Shown here in pieces: positions 5,823 to 14,248 of a stretch of 20,324 nucleotides of DNA; the stretch's first letter is position 1, and the number at the start of each line of letters is the position of its first letter. The notes below the pieces were generated by a model. The model saw only the letters and a list, made by a program, of their open reading frames with translations, did not search any database and was not told the DNA's origin. Location: assembly GCA_039917655.1 (NCBI GenBank), contig JBDSJC010000071.1:1-20324 (forward strand), in the 5' to 3' direction. Position numbers and translations under genes: made by a program. The DNA is from PNKC01 sp039917655. GTDB taxonomy: Bacteria > Chloroflexota > Dehalococcoidia > Tepidiformales > Tepidiformaceae.

Positions 5823-7187
5823 ATGGCTTCGCATTTCCCTCTTCCGCCCGAAGTAGCCGCCGCGGCCGTGGCAGAGATGGCCCGGCTTCAGGTGCCTGGA
5901 TTGGCGGTCGCCGTGTTCCACGAGGGCAAGGTGTATGCCGGGGGGTTCGGCGTCACGAACGTCGATCACCCCCTGCCGGTGGGCGCCGACACGCTCTTCC
6001 AGATCGGTTCTACGTCCAAGACGTTCACCGCGACGGCCCTGATGCAACTCGTCGAGGAGGGGCTCCTAGAATTGGAAGCGCCGGTGCGACGCTATTTGCC
6101 CGCGTTCCGGTTGCAATCCGAGGAGGACGCGGCGGGGCTCACGGTTAGGCACCTGGTGACGCACCACGGTGGGTTCGTTGGCGATTACTTCCGCGACACC
6201 GGCCGTGGCGACGATGCGCTCGAAAAGATTGTGGCGAAGATGGCGAATTCTCCGCAGCTCATCCCCGCGGGATCGGCGTTTTCGTACAGCAACGCCGGTT
6301 TCTACGTCCTCGGGCACATTGTTGCGACATTGCGCGGGCTGCCGTTCGAAACAGTCATTCGAGAACGCATCTTCGGGCCGCTGGAGATGGAACATTCGAT
6401 GTACTTCGCGGAGGAGGCGATCGTCCACGCCGTTGGGGCCGGGCACATCGTGACGAGCGAGGGACCGAAGGTGGCGACGCCGTGGCACACGCCGCGCAGC
6501 ATCGCCCCGGGCGGGGGCATCTCCTCTACCGTCCTCGACCAGATTGCCTACGCGGCGATGCACCTCAACGAAGGTCGCAGCGCAGCCGGGGCAGCAGTAC
6601 TCAGGCCCGAATCGGCCGCGTTCATGCAGGCGCCGCTGGCGGTGGCGGGCGGGATGTGTGAATCGGTCGGCATCTCGTGGATGCTGGACGGCGCTGGCAA
6701 GGACCGGATGGTGAAGCACGGCGGCGCGACCAACGGCCAGATGTCCTCCTTCGAGCTCTTCCCCGGTCACAACTTTGCGGTGACCGTGCTAACGAACAGC
6801 GACACTGGCCGCATCGCCCGTAACACGGTCGCGGACGCCTGTAAACGCCACTTCATCGGCTGGCAGCCGGCCGCCGTGGTACCGATGCGAGCGCAGCCCG
6901 GCCTCGCGGAGTACGCGGGCAACTACCAGTCAGTGCTCGCCAGGCTTGAGGTGTCCGTGGGTGCGAACGGACTGATCGCCACAGACTCGACGCCAGAGCG
7001 GAGTTTTGCAGAGCGCCGCCACCGTCCGCTGCCGCCCGAGCCGGTGGACCTGGTTTTCGTGGCGACTGATGCCACCGTCGTGGTCAGCGGCTCGCACGCG
7101 GGCGAACACTCGGAGTTCCTGCGCGGCGCAGATGGGCGGATCGCATGGATGCGCTGGGACGGACGGATCGCGCGGCGGTTGGAGTAA
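5823..7187 (+). CDS. Serine hydrolase of the class C beta-lactamase / penicillin-binding family
   Basis: From the ATG at 5823 this is a 454-residue protein. The serine beta-lactamase/DD-peptidase triad is complete: Ser63-x-x-Lys66 in GSTSKT, the Tyr-x-Asn motif in FSYSNAG (about 156-162), and the KTG-equivalent KHGG (about 299-302). The C-terminal part (about 355-454) starts with LAEYAGNYQSV and is a beta-rich domain of the kind found behind such hydrolases. The family includes esterases, D-amino-acid peptidases and beta-lactamases, and substrate cannot be told from sequence. I chose the ATG at 5823 over upstream in-frame codons because the family homology begins there and the upstream residues are low-complexity Arg/Gly/Pro. 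No signal peptide is seen. TAGACT at 5810-5815 ends 7 bases before the ATG and no Shine-Dalgarno is close, which fits a leaderless transcript. It converges on the APH-like gene 17 bases away. Confidence 0.92.
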   Translation: MASHFPLPPEVAAAAVAEMARLQVPGLAVAVFHEGKVYAGGFGVTNVDHPLPVGADTLFQIGSTSKTFTATALMQLVEEGLLELEAPVRRYLPAFRLQSEEDAAGLTVRHLVTHHGGFVGDYFRDTGRGDDALEKIVAKMANSPQLIPAGSAFSYSNAGFYVLGHIVATLRGLPFETVIRERIFGPLEMEHSMYFAEEAIVHAVGAGHIVTSEGPKVATPWHTPRSIAPGGGISSTVLDQIAYAAMHLNEGRSAAGAAVLRPESAAFMQAPLAVAGGMCESVGISWMLDGAGKDRMVKHGGATNGQMSSFELFPGHNFAVTVLTNSDTGRIARNTVADACKRHFIGWQPAAVVPMRAQPGLAEYAGNYQSVLARLEVSVGANGLIATDSTPERSFAERRHRPLPPEPVDLVFVATDATVVVSGSHAGEHSEFLRGADGRIAWMRWDGRIARRLE

Positions 7188-7197
7188 GCGGCGCCGC
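7188..7197. terminator. GC palindrome between convergent genes
   Basis: GCGGCGCCGC is a perfect 10-base palindrome in the 17-base gap between the serine hydrolase stop (7187) and the APH-like stop (7205). It could contribute to termination in both directions, but it has no loop and no U tract, so the call is weak. Confidence 0.2.
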
Positions 7198-7204
7198 CGG
7201 ATTT

Positions 7205-8203
7205 CTATAGACAAAGTGCCTTGACCACCCGGCTGCGAATGGACGCGGTCCAACGCTCGCCGGTGACGAGATCCAACTCGGCGAGCATCGAAGGGAAGAA
7301 CTCTTCGACGCGTTCGTTGCCCTCCATCAGGTACGCCCACCAGGCCCACAGGCCAACCAGGCGGCTCTGGAACCAGAGCGTCAGCGCGAGCTGTAGTTCG
7401 CCCTCCGAAAGCTGGACGTGCTCCCGATACCCGGCCAGGTAATCCTCCAGAAGGGGCGAGTCCAGGAGCTGTGAGAACGCGAGGGAGCGGATCAACTCCC
7501 AGGCGCGTGGGTCCGAGTGCCAGATCTCCCAGTCCACCACCGCCCGTATACCGTCCCCTGCAAACAACACTTGCTGGTCGTGAAAGTCGCCGTGGAGCAG
7601 CTGGCACGGTAACGAGGCGAAGTGCTCTGGTGGCTCCACGTCGGTGGATTCGAGTAGCCGGCGCTGGCGTTCCATACCTTCGATGATCCAGACCTCCACG
7701 CCACGCTGCTTGCCGACCGAAACGAGGCGTTTGAGGGCATTGAGCGACTGCCGCTTGTCCCACCGCATGCTGAACTGGGCGGTTTCGCTGTCTGGGTGAG
7801 TCGCGAGAACGGCCTGGACGCGGCCGTGCATCGCTCCCAATGCCCTCGCCTGTCGCCTGGAAAGGGCTCCTCGGCCAATGCTCACGCCGTCGATCCAGGG
7901 AAAGAGCGACCAGCGGTCCTCGCCGACGGACAGCAGCCGCTCGCCGTCCAACGCCGCGATCGGCACGGCCACCGGGATGCCTCGCTCGCCCACCCATTCA
8001 ACGAGTCGGTGCTCGCCGTCGATCCGCTCGGATGCCAGGTTGGCGCGATAACAGCGGAGGAAGAATCGGCTGTTTGCCGTCCGGACGTCGAAGTTCCAGT
8101 TCAGCGTGCCGCCCGGCACCGGCGAAACGCGCTCCGGCGCTGTGATTCCCCACCGTCCGAGCACGACGGGAATCGTTGGCTCTAGCGACTCGTGGTTGAG
8201 CAT
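7205..8203 (-). CDS. APH-fold phosphotransferase (aminoglycoside/choline kinase superfamily)
   Basis: The 332-residue protein has the kinase-like APH fold. The N-lobe has a Gly-rich loop region, PVPGGTLNWNFDV (about 28-40), and a strand RFFLRCY (about 46-52) with an Arg where the ATP-binding Lys is often found. The catalytic loop is LLHGDFHDQQVLF (202-214): His204-Gly-Asp206 is the Brenner motif, but the usual metal-binding Asn is Gln211. The second metal motif is VVDWEIW, with Asp224 and Glu226. These features fit the broad family that phosphorylates small metabolites such as choline, homoserine or aminoglycosides, and the substrate is unknown. The start is 15 bases after the pyrophosphatase stop on the same strand, so the two are likely one operon. 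No clear Shine-Dalgarno is seen. A role in antibiotic resistance is not supported by the sequence. Confidence 0.88.
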   Translation of the reverse strand: MLNHESLEPTIPVVLGRWGITAPERVSPVPGGTLNWNFDVRTANSRFFLRCYRANLASERIDGEHRLVEWVGERGIPVAVPIAALDGERLLSVGEDRWSLFPWIDGVSIGRGALSRRQARALGAMHGRVQAVLATHPDSETAQFSMRWDKRQSLNALKRLVSVGKQRGVEVWIIEGMERQRRLLESTDVEPPEHFASLPCQLLHGDFHDQQVLFAGDGIRAVVDWEIWHSDPRAWELIRSLAFSQLLDSPLLEDYLAGYREHVQLSEGELQLALTLWFQSRLVGLWAWWAYLMEGNERVEEFFPSMLAELDLVTGERWTASIRSRVVKALCL

Positions 8204-8218
8204 CGTGTCAGCGCCGCC

Positions 8219-8761
8219 CTACGTTTCTTTGCTGCGCATCGTCCAGTAGTCAGCCAGCGCCTGGCGAATGACGGTGAGGGCCTTCGTGCGCCCCTCGAAC
8301 GGGTCTACCACTACCTCTTTCTCCTCGAGCACCTTGTAGTCGAGGAAAAAGCGATGGATCTCGAGCATTGTGTGGGGCGGGGCGTGTTCGAGTTCGAGGA
8401 TGTGGTTGAACGCGGGGTCGTTCGCGGCGACGGCCAGTACCTTGTCGTCCGCCTTGCCCTGGTCGAGCATATGCATCACGCCTATTGGGCGGACGTAAAC
8501 GATCGTTAGCGGGTGGACGGCCTCCTGCCCGAGCACGAGGACGTCCAACGGGTCTCCGTCATCGCAGTAGGAGCGCGGGATGAAGCCGTAGTTCGCCGGG
8601 TAGTGGACCGAGCTGTAGAGCACGCGGTCCAACTTGAGAATTCCGCTGAGCTTCTCCAGTTCGTATTTGTTCTTCGAACCGGCAGGGATTTCGATGACGA
8701 CGGGCAGGGCGTCGCCAATAGTTGCGGGGTCGACTGCGATATCGTGCCAGGGGTGCGTCAT
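8219..8761 (-). CDS. ppa: Family I inorganic pyrophosphatase
   Basis: This 180-residue protein hydrolyses pyrophosphate to two phosphates in the cytosol, pulling biosynthetic reactions forward. The family signature is plain: EIPAGSKNKYELEK (substrate-binding Lys and Glu), then the strand with HYPANYGFIPRSY, then DDGDPLDVLVLG with the metal-binding Asp residues, and later GKADDKVLAV with two more. The length matches the 175-180 residues usual in bacteria. I chose the ATG at 8761 (MTHPWHDIAV). A longer reading from a TTG at 8797 would add 12 residues that are not typical of the family. A TACTAT -10-like box lies at 8766-8771 on the complement, only 4 bases before the ATG, so the mRNA may have little or no leader. 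The APH-like kinase gene follows at 15 bases. Confidence 0.95.
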   Translation of the reverse strand: MTHPWHDIAVDPATIGDALPVVIEIPAGSKNKYELEKLSGILKLDRVLYSSVHYPANYGFIPRSYCDDGDPLDVLVLGQEAVHPLTIVYVRPIGVMHMLDQGKADDKVLAVAANDPAFNHILELEHAPPHTMLEIHRFFLDYKVLEEKEVVVDPFEGRTKALTVIRQALADYWTMRSKET

Positions 8762-8863
8762 GCAGATAGTAGGCGGCACGAGCGCGACGGAGCGCAAGCG
8801 GGAACGGCCGACGCGTTGAGAAGGACGCTGGGCACCAACGCACGAAGACTCATGACGTTCGTT

Positions 8864-10051
8864 TCAGTTTTGTGCCCTGCGCGCCAGTTGGCGGCGGTAC
8901 GAGGCGACAACGCCAAGCATCACGAGACACAGGAGTGCAGTGAGGGCGATGCCGGGGCCCGGCCCGGCGGCAACGAGCACTTTGCCCTGAGCCCATGGGA
9001 AGAGGATGCCGCCGGCGTTGCCGACCGTGACCATCGCTGCCGGGGCGCCCGCGGCCGAGCCCTGGCTGGCCAGGGTGATCGCCGCGGGCCAGATTGGGCC
9101 GAAGAAGAGGCCCGTGCCGAAGGCCGCGGCGGCCCCGATTGCCAGGCTGCCATCGGCAAGGGCCAGTACGGAACTGGTGATTAGCGACCCGGCGATGGAG
9201 CCGAGCAGGACGGTTACAGGCGAAACCCCGCGCCCAAAGAGTGACCCACTGACTATGCGGCCCAGCGCGAGCGCGCCCCAGTAGCCGGCGGTCACCAGGG
9301 CACCCGCCATCACACCGGCCCCAAAGGCTTCCCTGGAGTAAGACGAGACCCACGAGCCGAGTCCGATTTCGGCGCCGACGTAGAGAAAGAGCACCGCGCC
9401 CATCACCAGCGGGGTACGCGAACGGGAGCGAGTGAAGTCAGGGTGGGCGCTGGCGTGGGCGCGGTTTGGTGTGCGCGGCACCGTGGCCAGCAACGCGGCG
9501 ACCGCCAGCGAGATCACGGCTACGCCGGCGTAGATAACCGCATGCTCACCCCGCGTGACGAGGATCGCGCCCGCCCAGACGGGGCCGAGCACCGCACCGC
9601 CGGCGAACCAGAGGTTGAGTCGGTTGATCTCGTGCGGCACGTCATCGGAGGTTGCGGCGATTGCGGTGTGGGCCGCCGCCACGAGCAGGCCATCGCCCAC
9701 ACCCAGGATGCCCACGGAGAGCAGGGCAACGGCCCACGACGAGGTGGCGGCGAGGCCGATCGCCCCAGCGGCGATGATGACCAGCCCGAGCAGCGCCAAC
9801 AGTCGCGACTCGACCCTGTGCAGGTACACCGCGATCGCCCCGGAAGCGGCGATGGAGCCCACAAACAGCACGGTGATCAGCAGACCAGCGTGGTCCAGTG
9901 AGACGCCGAACTGGTCGGCGAGGAAGGGCAGCGCTGGCCCGAAGGAGGTGGCGTAGACGCCGACGCAGAAGAGCCCGAGAAACGAGCCGAAGTGCAGCCG
10001 TCCGAACCCTGGGTGCGCAAGCTCAGTTGCTGTTGCTTCGTCTGCGGTCAC
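8864..10051 (-). CDS. Major facilitator superfamily (MFS) transporter
   Basis: The 395-residue protein consists almost wholly of hydrophobic helices, about eleven or twelve by eye. They lie in two halves separated by a hydrophilic loop near residues 200-220 (RTPNRAHASAHPDFTRSRSR). The first helix follows a short acidic N-terminus, and the helix 2-3 loop carries a short basic stretch (HRVESR) in place of the MFS motif A. The segment YVGAEIGLGSWVSSY at the start of the second half resembles members related to the fucose permease type. The cargo cannot be predicted. The GTG start at 10051 is favoured because the in-frame ORF begins there; TATCGT at 10059-10064 on the complement ends 7 bases upstream, again suggesting a leaderless message. 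It is the same strand as the carboxylesterase upstream, 58 bases away, so the two may be co-transcribed. Confidence 0.9.
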   Translation of the reverse strand: MTADEATATELAHPGFGRLHFGSFLGLFCVGVYATSFGPALPFLADQFGVSLDHAGLLITVLFVGSIAASGAIAVYLHRVESRLLALLGLVIIAAGAIGLAATSSWAVALLSVGILGVGDGLLVAAAHTAIAATSDDVPHEINRLNLWFAGGAVLGPVWAGAILVTRGEHAVIYAGVAVISLAVAALLATVPRTPNRAHASAHPDFTRSRSRTPLVMGAVLFLYVGAEIGLGSWVSSYSREAFGAGVMAGALVTAGYWGALALGRIVSGSLFGRGVSPVTVLLGSIAGSLITSSVLALADGSLAIGAAAAFGTGLFFGPIWPAAITLASQGSAAGAPAAMVTVGNAGGILFPWAQGKVLVAAGPGPGIALTALLCLVMLGVVASYRRQLARRAQN

Positions 10052-10109
10052 GCCACCGACGATACAGTTCGCATCACGCCGGTGGGATCAGAGAGCGGGG
10101 CGGCCGCGA

Positions 10110-11618
10110 TTAGAGCAGCGCCTCGACGGCCTCCCGCTCTTCGCCGAATGGGTCGCTTTCGGCGCGTGAGTGGAGGTCGAAGACCATCGTCGAGCGGGTG
10201 CGGGCGTCGTACGTTGGCCACGCGCCGATGCCCTCGTGGCCGGGGCTGGCGGAGCGCGCGAACGACAGCCAGGCGTCCATCATGTTGGCCGAGAGGCGCG
10301 CGACATCCGGCCCCGATCCGGCGAACCGATCCTGTCCGGGCGCGCCTGTCGTCCCGAAGACGAACGGCATCTCCAGCGCGTGACAGGCGCCGAGAGCCCC
10401 GTGCCGGGCCGGCGAGGCGTACGTGAAGAGGTAGTCGTAGGTGTCTGGTTGGTGTTCCCGATGGGCAAGCGCGAGGCGAGTCGAACTGGTGCGGAAGCGC
10501 GCATCCGTGGTCACCGCGTCTGCGATGTCCAGGTTGGAATCGGGCAGGCCTCGCCCTCTTCGGGACTTGCGGTAAGTTTCGACCAGCGCGGTGGCATCGT
10601 CCGCCGAGGCCTTCGGAAGCGTAGAGCGCACCGCTGAGACGAGCCGGGCGTCGTCGATCGGCTCGCGCCGCGTCATGGCCGCGAACAGCTTGATCTCGTC
10701 GCGGTTCGTGCCGATGAGCATCGGGACGTTCGCCGCCGTCCCTGCGCGGACTGCCGCGAATGGTTGCTCGAGCAGCGTCGAGCCATCGACCACTGGCCCA
10801 AACCGCAGCCCTTCGCCCAGGCCAGCGCCTGCGGTGACGGCCTCTTGGGCGGCGATGATCGCGTCCGCGGGCACGGTCCGAATCCTCTCCGCGCTGACAG
10901 GATCGATTCCGAGTTCGGTCAGGAGCTTGCTGGCGAGCTGAGCGCCATCCGTTGCTGGAGCCGCCCGCCCGGTGCCGCTCTGCAGTACCGCCTTGTGAAA
11001 CAGGCCAGCGGCGGCAGGCATCGCCAGCAGTGTGCCGACCGCCGCCGCACCAGCCGATTCGCCGAAGATCGTGACGTTCGCCGGGTCACCACCGAAGGCC
11101 GCGATGTTCACCCGCACCCATTCGAGCGCGGCGATCTGGTCCAACTGGCCCGCGTTGGCGGTGAAGCCCGCGTCCGGCAGGTGTTCGCCGAGGTAGAGGA
11201 AGCCGAGAGCGCCGAGGCGGTAGTTGATGGTCACAACGACAACGTCGCCGCGCTCGGCCAGGGGCCCTCCGTCGTAGAGCGGTTCGGCTGCTGTGCCGTG
11301 GGTGTAGCCGCCGCCGTGAATCCAGAACAGTACGGGCCGCTCACGCCCATCCGCCGCTGGCGTGAAGACGTTCAGATAGAGGCAGTCTTCGTCCTGGGGG
11401 CCGCTTGCCGAAAAGCCCGGGAGCGGGTGGTGGCTCTGGCGGGCGGCGTTTCCCCATTCTGTGGCCGCACGCACCCCACTCCAGCTGGAGGGCGGTGCGG
11501 GAGCCTGGAAACGCGCTTCGCCGACTGGCGGAGCGCTGAAGGGGATGCCGCGGAACGCGAGATGCCCGGGATTCTGCTTCCCTTCGATTCGCCCATAGGT
11601 CGTCTCAACAACGTTCAT
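10110..11618 (-). CDS. Type-B carboxylesterase (alpha/beta hydrolase)
   Basis: The 502-residue protein matches the carboxylesterase/cholinesterase family end to end. It begins with a TTYGRIEGK-like strand and the FRGIPFSAPPVG motif (about 22-33), then EDCLYLNVFTP (about 77-87). The oxyanion hole is His101-Gly-Gly-Gly104, the nucleophile is Ser188 in FGESAGA, the acid is Glu308 in GTNRDEIKLF, and the catalytic His is His413 in GACHALEMPF. All parts of the triad are present, so it should be active on carboxylic esters. There is no signal peptide, so it is presumably cytosolic. GGAG at 11628-11631 on the complement lies 9 bases from the ATG, one of the better ribosome sites in the window, and TAGAAT lies further upstream at 11650-11655. 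The substrate is unknown. The MFS gene follows at 58 bases, which could link uptake or export of an ester to its cleavage. Confidence 0.94.
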   Translation of the reverse strand: MNVVETTYGRIEGKQNPGHLAFRGIPFSAPPVGEARFQAPAPPSSWSGVRAATEWGNAARQSHHPLPGFSASGPQDEDCLYLNVFTPAADGRERPVLFWIHGGGYTHGTAAEPLYDGGPLAERGDVVVVTINYRLGALGFLYLGEHLPDAGFTANAGQLDQIAALEWVRVNIAAFGGDPANVTIFGESAGAAAVGTLLAMPAAAGLFHKAVLQSGTGRAAPATDGAQLASKLLTELGIDPVSAERIRTVPADAIIAAQEAVTAGAGLGEGLRFGPVVDGSTLLEQPFAAVRAGTAANVPMLIGTNRDEIKLFAAMTRREPIDDARLVSAVRSTLPKASADDATALVETYRKSRRGRGLPDSNLDIADAVTTDARFRTSSTRLALAHREHQPDTYDYLFTYASPARHGALGACHALEMPFVFGTTGAPGQDRFAGSGPDVARLSANMMDAWLSFARSASPGHEGIGAWPTYDARTRSTMVFDLHSRAESDPFGEEREAVEALL

Positions 11619-11637
11619 CGCGCAGCACTCCAGCCTG

Positions 11638-11655
11638 AGAATTGCGACGATTCTA
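11638..11655 (-). promoter_or_regulatory. Candidate -10 box with overlapping inverted repeat upstream of the carboxylesterase
   Basis: The minus strand reads TAGAAT at 11655-11650, a good -10 box, 31 bases before the ATG. It overlaps a small inverted repeat, AGAAT (11638-11642) and ATTCT (11650-11654), with a 7-base gap, which would sit across the transcription start. The -35 is weak: GTCACC at a 19-base spacing. Confidence 0.35.
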
Positions 11656-11721
11656 GCGCAGGAAGTGGGTGAGAGGTGACGGCTGTGGTCAGCGGGCGGC
11701 CACGCCTGATTCGAAACCCGG

Positions 11722-13305
11722 TCACCCTATCAACACGCCGGCCTGCCTGAGCTCCTCGAGGGCGGCGTCCACAAAGGCGCCTGCTTGCTCGTCAGTTGGT
11801 AGGTCCGAACCTTCGATCGTGATCTTGCCGGCGGCGATTGCCGCGGCGACCAGGATCACCAGGTCAGCGCGAGTGTGCGCGCCATCAAGGTGGGGCAGTA
11901 CGAAGAGCGCCATGGTGGAGGCGCCGAAGCTTTCGTGACGGAGGCTGGTCGCTGTGTGGTCGGCGGAAGCCTGGAGCCGCGTGTAGGCCGAAGTCAGCGG
12001 CCGTTTGCCGACCTCACAGGCGATGTTTGGCGGATCAAAGGTCGCTTCCACAACTTCCGCGGTCAGGCAGCGGAGAAGCGTCTCACCCAGGCGACGAGCG
12101 TCCTCCGCATTGTCCCCGGGAGTCTCGCCCGCCTCCCTCAACTTGGTACGCACTTCCGCCAGTAGCGCAGCGAACGGGACCCAGCGGGGCGCCTGCTCCA
12201 ACAGATGGCCGAGCGCGAGAAAGCTCAGCATCGAGTTCATCGAGATCACAGCGCCGCCGCGGTGCGAACGGAGCTTCGGCAGGTTTTCGTCGTACGCCGG
12301 GTCGGTTTCCTCCACTGGATTCGCCACGGAGCTGAAGGCGAACGGGTACATCGATTCCCCGTCCAGGTCGCGCGTGATCTGCCGCTCCTGCCGGCAGAGC
12401 AACGTATTGCGGAAGGTGCGGTTGGTGAAGAAGTCTTTGTACTGCTCCATCGCCGTAAAGTCGTGAGCGATGCCGGAGAGTTGCTCGATCACGGCCGGCG
12501 GCAACACGCCATCGCTCATGGTCGAAAGGCGCACGTCGCCGAGGAAGCTGAGCCCGTGAGCTGAGGCCCGCGCGACGAATTCGTGCAAGTAGCAGGGCTC
12601 GTTCACGCCCTCCAGGTGTTCGTGCACGAAGTAGTGCCGCGCCCGGCCGCTCAGGAGCTTCATTTCGCGTTCGAGGACCTGGCTGTAGAGCCGGTACTCG
12701 GCGTGCTTTTCGCCCATCTCCGCGGTCGCTTCTTTCGCGAATTGGAGCAATGCGAGGGAGCTGTCGATGCGCTCATCGGTGGAGCCCAGCCGCCGTGCGT
12801 GGTAGACGAACATGTCCCTCGCGAGGCCGCGAAAGTGCCATCCGGGGTAGGTGTTGTAGCTCACCGCGGCAATGCCGTTGAGGGTCAGCAAGTCGGCGCA
12901 GATGCTCAGGATCTTCTCGCGCACATCCGCGGGCACCCAGGAGTAGACCCCGTAGCAGATGATGTAATCGAACTCGCCGAAGTCCGCGCCGATGTCAAGG
13001 ATACTTAGCTCCTCGAAGCGCACGTTCTTCAGGCCGAGTTGCCGCGCGCGCGAACGGGCGATGCCGATCTGTACGCCTGAGAGGTCGATGCCGACGAAGT
13101 CGCTTCCCGGCAACAGTTCGGCCATCGGCAGCAAGTTTCCGCCGGTAGCACAGCCGAGTTCAAGCACCCGGCAGCGCGAAGGCAACGCGGGCTGCAATCC
13201 GAAGAGCGTGGCGATGACCGCGAGGTTGGAGGGGTGCGTCTCGCTGAGCGCGGCGCCAGGGTAGGGGACTTCGTCGTAGCTTATCGGTTCGGAAACGGCG
13301 GGCAT
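11722..13305 (-). CDS. SAM-dependent methyltransferase with methyltransferase-regulatory domain
   Basis: From the ATG at 13305 this is a 527-residue protein. Residues about 25-170 form a class I methyltransferase. Motif I is VLELGCATGGN (residues 47-57), the acidic end of strand 2 is FVGIDLSG with Asp74, and the post-motif strand is FDYIICYGVYSWVP. Residues about 215-300 (FVHEHLEGVNEPCYLHEFV) match the methyltransferase-regulatory domain (PF10119 as I recall) that follows such domains in bacteria of many phyla. The last 220 residues are helical with an acidic C-terminus and no domain I can name. The target molecule is not known for this group. The ATG at 13305 is preferred over a TTG at 13329; GACAAT at 13313-13318 on the complement ends 7 bases before the ATG, so the mRNA may be leaderless. 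Confidence 0.9.
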   Translation of the reverse strand: MPAVSEPISYDEVPYPGAALSETHPSNLAVIATLFGLQPALPSRCRVLELGCATGGNLLPMAELLPGSDFVGIDLSGVQIGIARSRARQLGLKNVRFEELSILDIGADFGEFDYIICYGVYSWVPADVREKILSICADLLTLNGIAAVSYNTYPGWHFRGLARDMFVYHARRLGSTDERIDSSLALLQFAKEATAEMGEKHAEYRLYSQVLEREMKLLSGRARHYFVHEHLEGVNEPCYLHEFVARASAHGLSFLGDVRLSTMSDGVLPPAVIEQLSGIAHDFTAMEQYKDFFTNRTFRNTLLCRQERQITRDLDGESMYPFAFSSVANPVEETDPAYDENLPKLRSHRGGAVISMNSMLSFLALGHLLEQAPRWVPFAALLAEVRTKLREAGETPGDNAEDARRLGETLLRCLTAEVVEATFDPPNIACEVGKRPLTSAYTRLQASADHTATSLRHESFGASTMALFVLPHLDGAHTRADLVILVAAAIAAGKITIEGSDLPTDEQAGAFVDAALEELRQAGVLIG

Positions 13306-13356
13306 CGGTGCGATTGTCGCCTGCCCCAACGGTGTGCGCAGGGGAGAGGAGCGAAA

Positions 13357-13377
13357 GCCGGAGCCTCATCCCCCGGC
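13357..13377 (-). terminator. Weak terminator after the anti-sigma factor gene
   Basis: On the minus strand GCCGG (13377-13373) pairs with CCGGC (13361-13357) around an 11-base loop and is followed by TTTC. It lies 11 bases beyond the anti-sigma stop codon. The stem is short and the T run only three, so confidence is low. Confidence 0.3.
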
Positions 13378-13387
13378 CCACCAAGGG

Positions 13388-14239
13388 CTAACGGCGCAGG
13401 CTGCTCAGGTCAGCAACAAACACACTGGGGCCGCTGCGTTCGTTAGAGCCGCCCGCCCGTTCGATCGTGACGACGGCGCTTTCGTAGCTTTTCAGGCCCT
13501 GGGGCACGGTTGTTTCGTAGCGGGCGAATCCGGTTGCATCGGGCGCAAACACGCCGAGGCTGTAGAACTTGCCTCCGTTGTTCGCCCACAACTGGTAGGT
13601 CTCGCCCTTCGGGCGCTGCGGCAGGTCACTCGCTACGAACCAGACGCGCTTCTGGTCTTCGTCCCAGACGAGCCGTCCAATAGAGGTGGCGGCCTCGTCC
13701 CTGGTGAACACATCTGCGACGTCACTCTTTGGCGACATCAAGGCCAGCAGCAGGTCGCGGTCGTCCAGAGCCGCCCGTTTCAATTGGTCTGAGTTTCGCT
13801 CTGCCTGGTCCAGTCCGCGAGTCAGCGCCGCGATCTCCACTTTCTGCGAAAGCGCATCGTCGATCTGAGTTTGGAGGTGGTCATTGCTGTCTCGAAGGTC
13901 GCCGACCTGACCGCGCACCGAGACCATCCCCGTGAAGGCGGCAATTGCCACGAACACAGCGGCGACCCCCGCCGCCGCTTGCCCCACGATGAACGCGCGG
14001 CGCAGCGGGCCCGCCTGTTCGAGGCCCGCCGAGCGCATGACCCGTTGGCGCAACCGTTTTGGCGCGTGCCGCTGGGGCGCCGCCAGCGCGAAGGCCGCTG
14101 CCACACGCTCGGCGTCTCGCACGGATTCGCGGCAAACGCCGCACTCGGCGAGGTGCAACGCAACCATCCGCACGAGCTCGGGATCGAGCGACCCGATGGC
14201 GTATTCGTCCGCCTGTTCCTGGGAGATGTGCGTGCTCAT
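13388..14239 (-). CDS. Membrane anti-sigma factor, RskA type with zinc-binding domain
   Basis: The 283-residue protein should hold the neighbouring sigma factor at the membrane. The N-terminal anti-sigma domain (1-50) has the zinc motif His29-x3-Cys33-x2-Cys36 in HLAECGVC. A single membrane helix follows at about 82-106 (FIVGQAAAGVAAVFVAIAAF). Residues about 108-165 look like a coiled coil (repeated polar heptads with many Asp, Gln and Leu). The external RskA domain, about 185-280, contains the conserved WDEDQKRVWFVASDLP and YQLWANNGGKFYSLGVF segments. The family is released by regulated proteolysis, with an external cut followed by a site-2 protease. The gene starts 9 bases after the sigma factor stop, the usual pairing of the two. 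The putative signal is sensed by the external domain and is unknown. Confidence 0.93.
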   Translation of the reverse strand: MSTHISQEQADEYAIGSLDPELVRMVALHLAECGVCRESVRDAERVAAAFALAAPQRHAPKRLRQRVMRSAGLEQAGPLRRAFIVGQAAAGVAAVFVAIAAFTGMVSVRGQVGDLRDSNDHLQTQIDDALSQKVEIAALTRGLDQAERNSDQLKRAALDDRDLLLALMSPKSDVADVFTRDEAATSIGRLVWDEDQKRVWFVASDLPQRPKGETYQLWANNGGKFYSLGVFAPDATGFARYETTVPQGLKSYESAVVTIERAGGSNERSGPSVFVADLSSLRR

Positions 14240-14248
14240 ACTCGCGCT

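Noticed and set aside
7205..8203. An aminoglycoside resistance gene
   Set aside because: Only the general APH fold is visible, with an atypical catalytic loop and a housekeeping pyrophosphatase as operon partner; nothing points to antibiotics.
8762..8797. A 12-residue longer pyrophosphatase starting at TTG
   Set aside because: The extra residues do not resemble the family, TTG is a rare start, and the ATG at 8761 gives the usual length.
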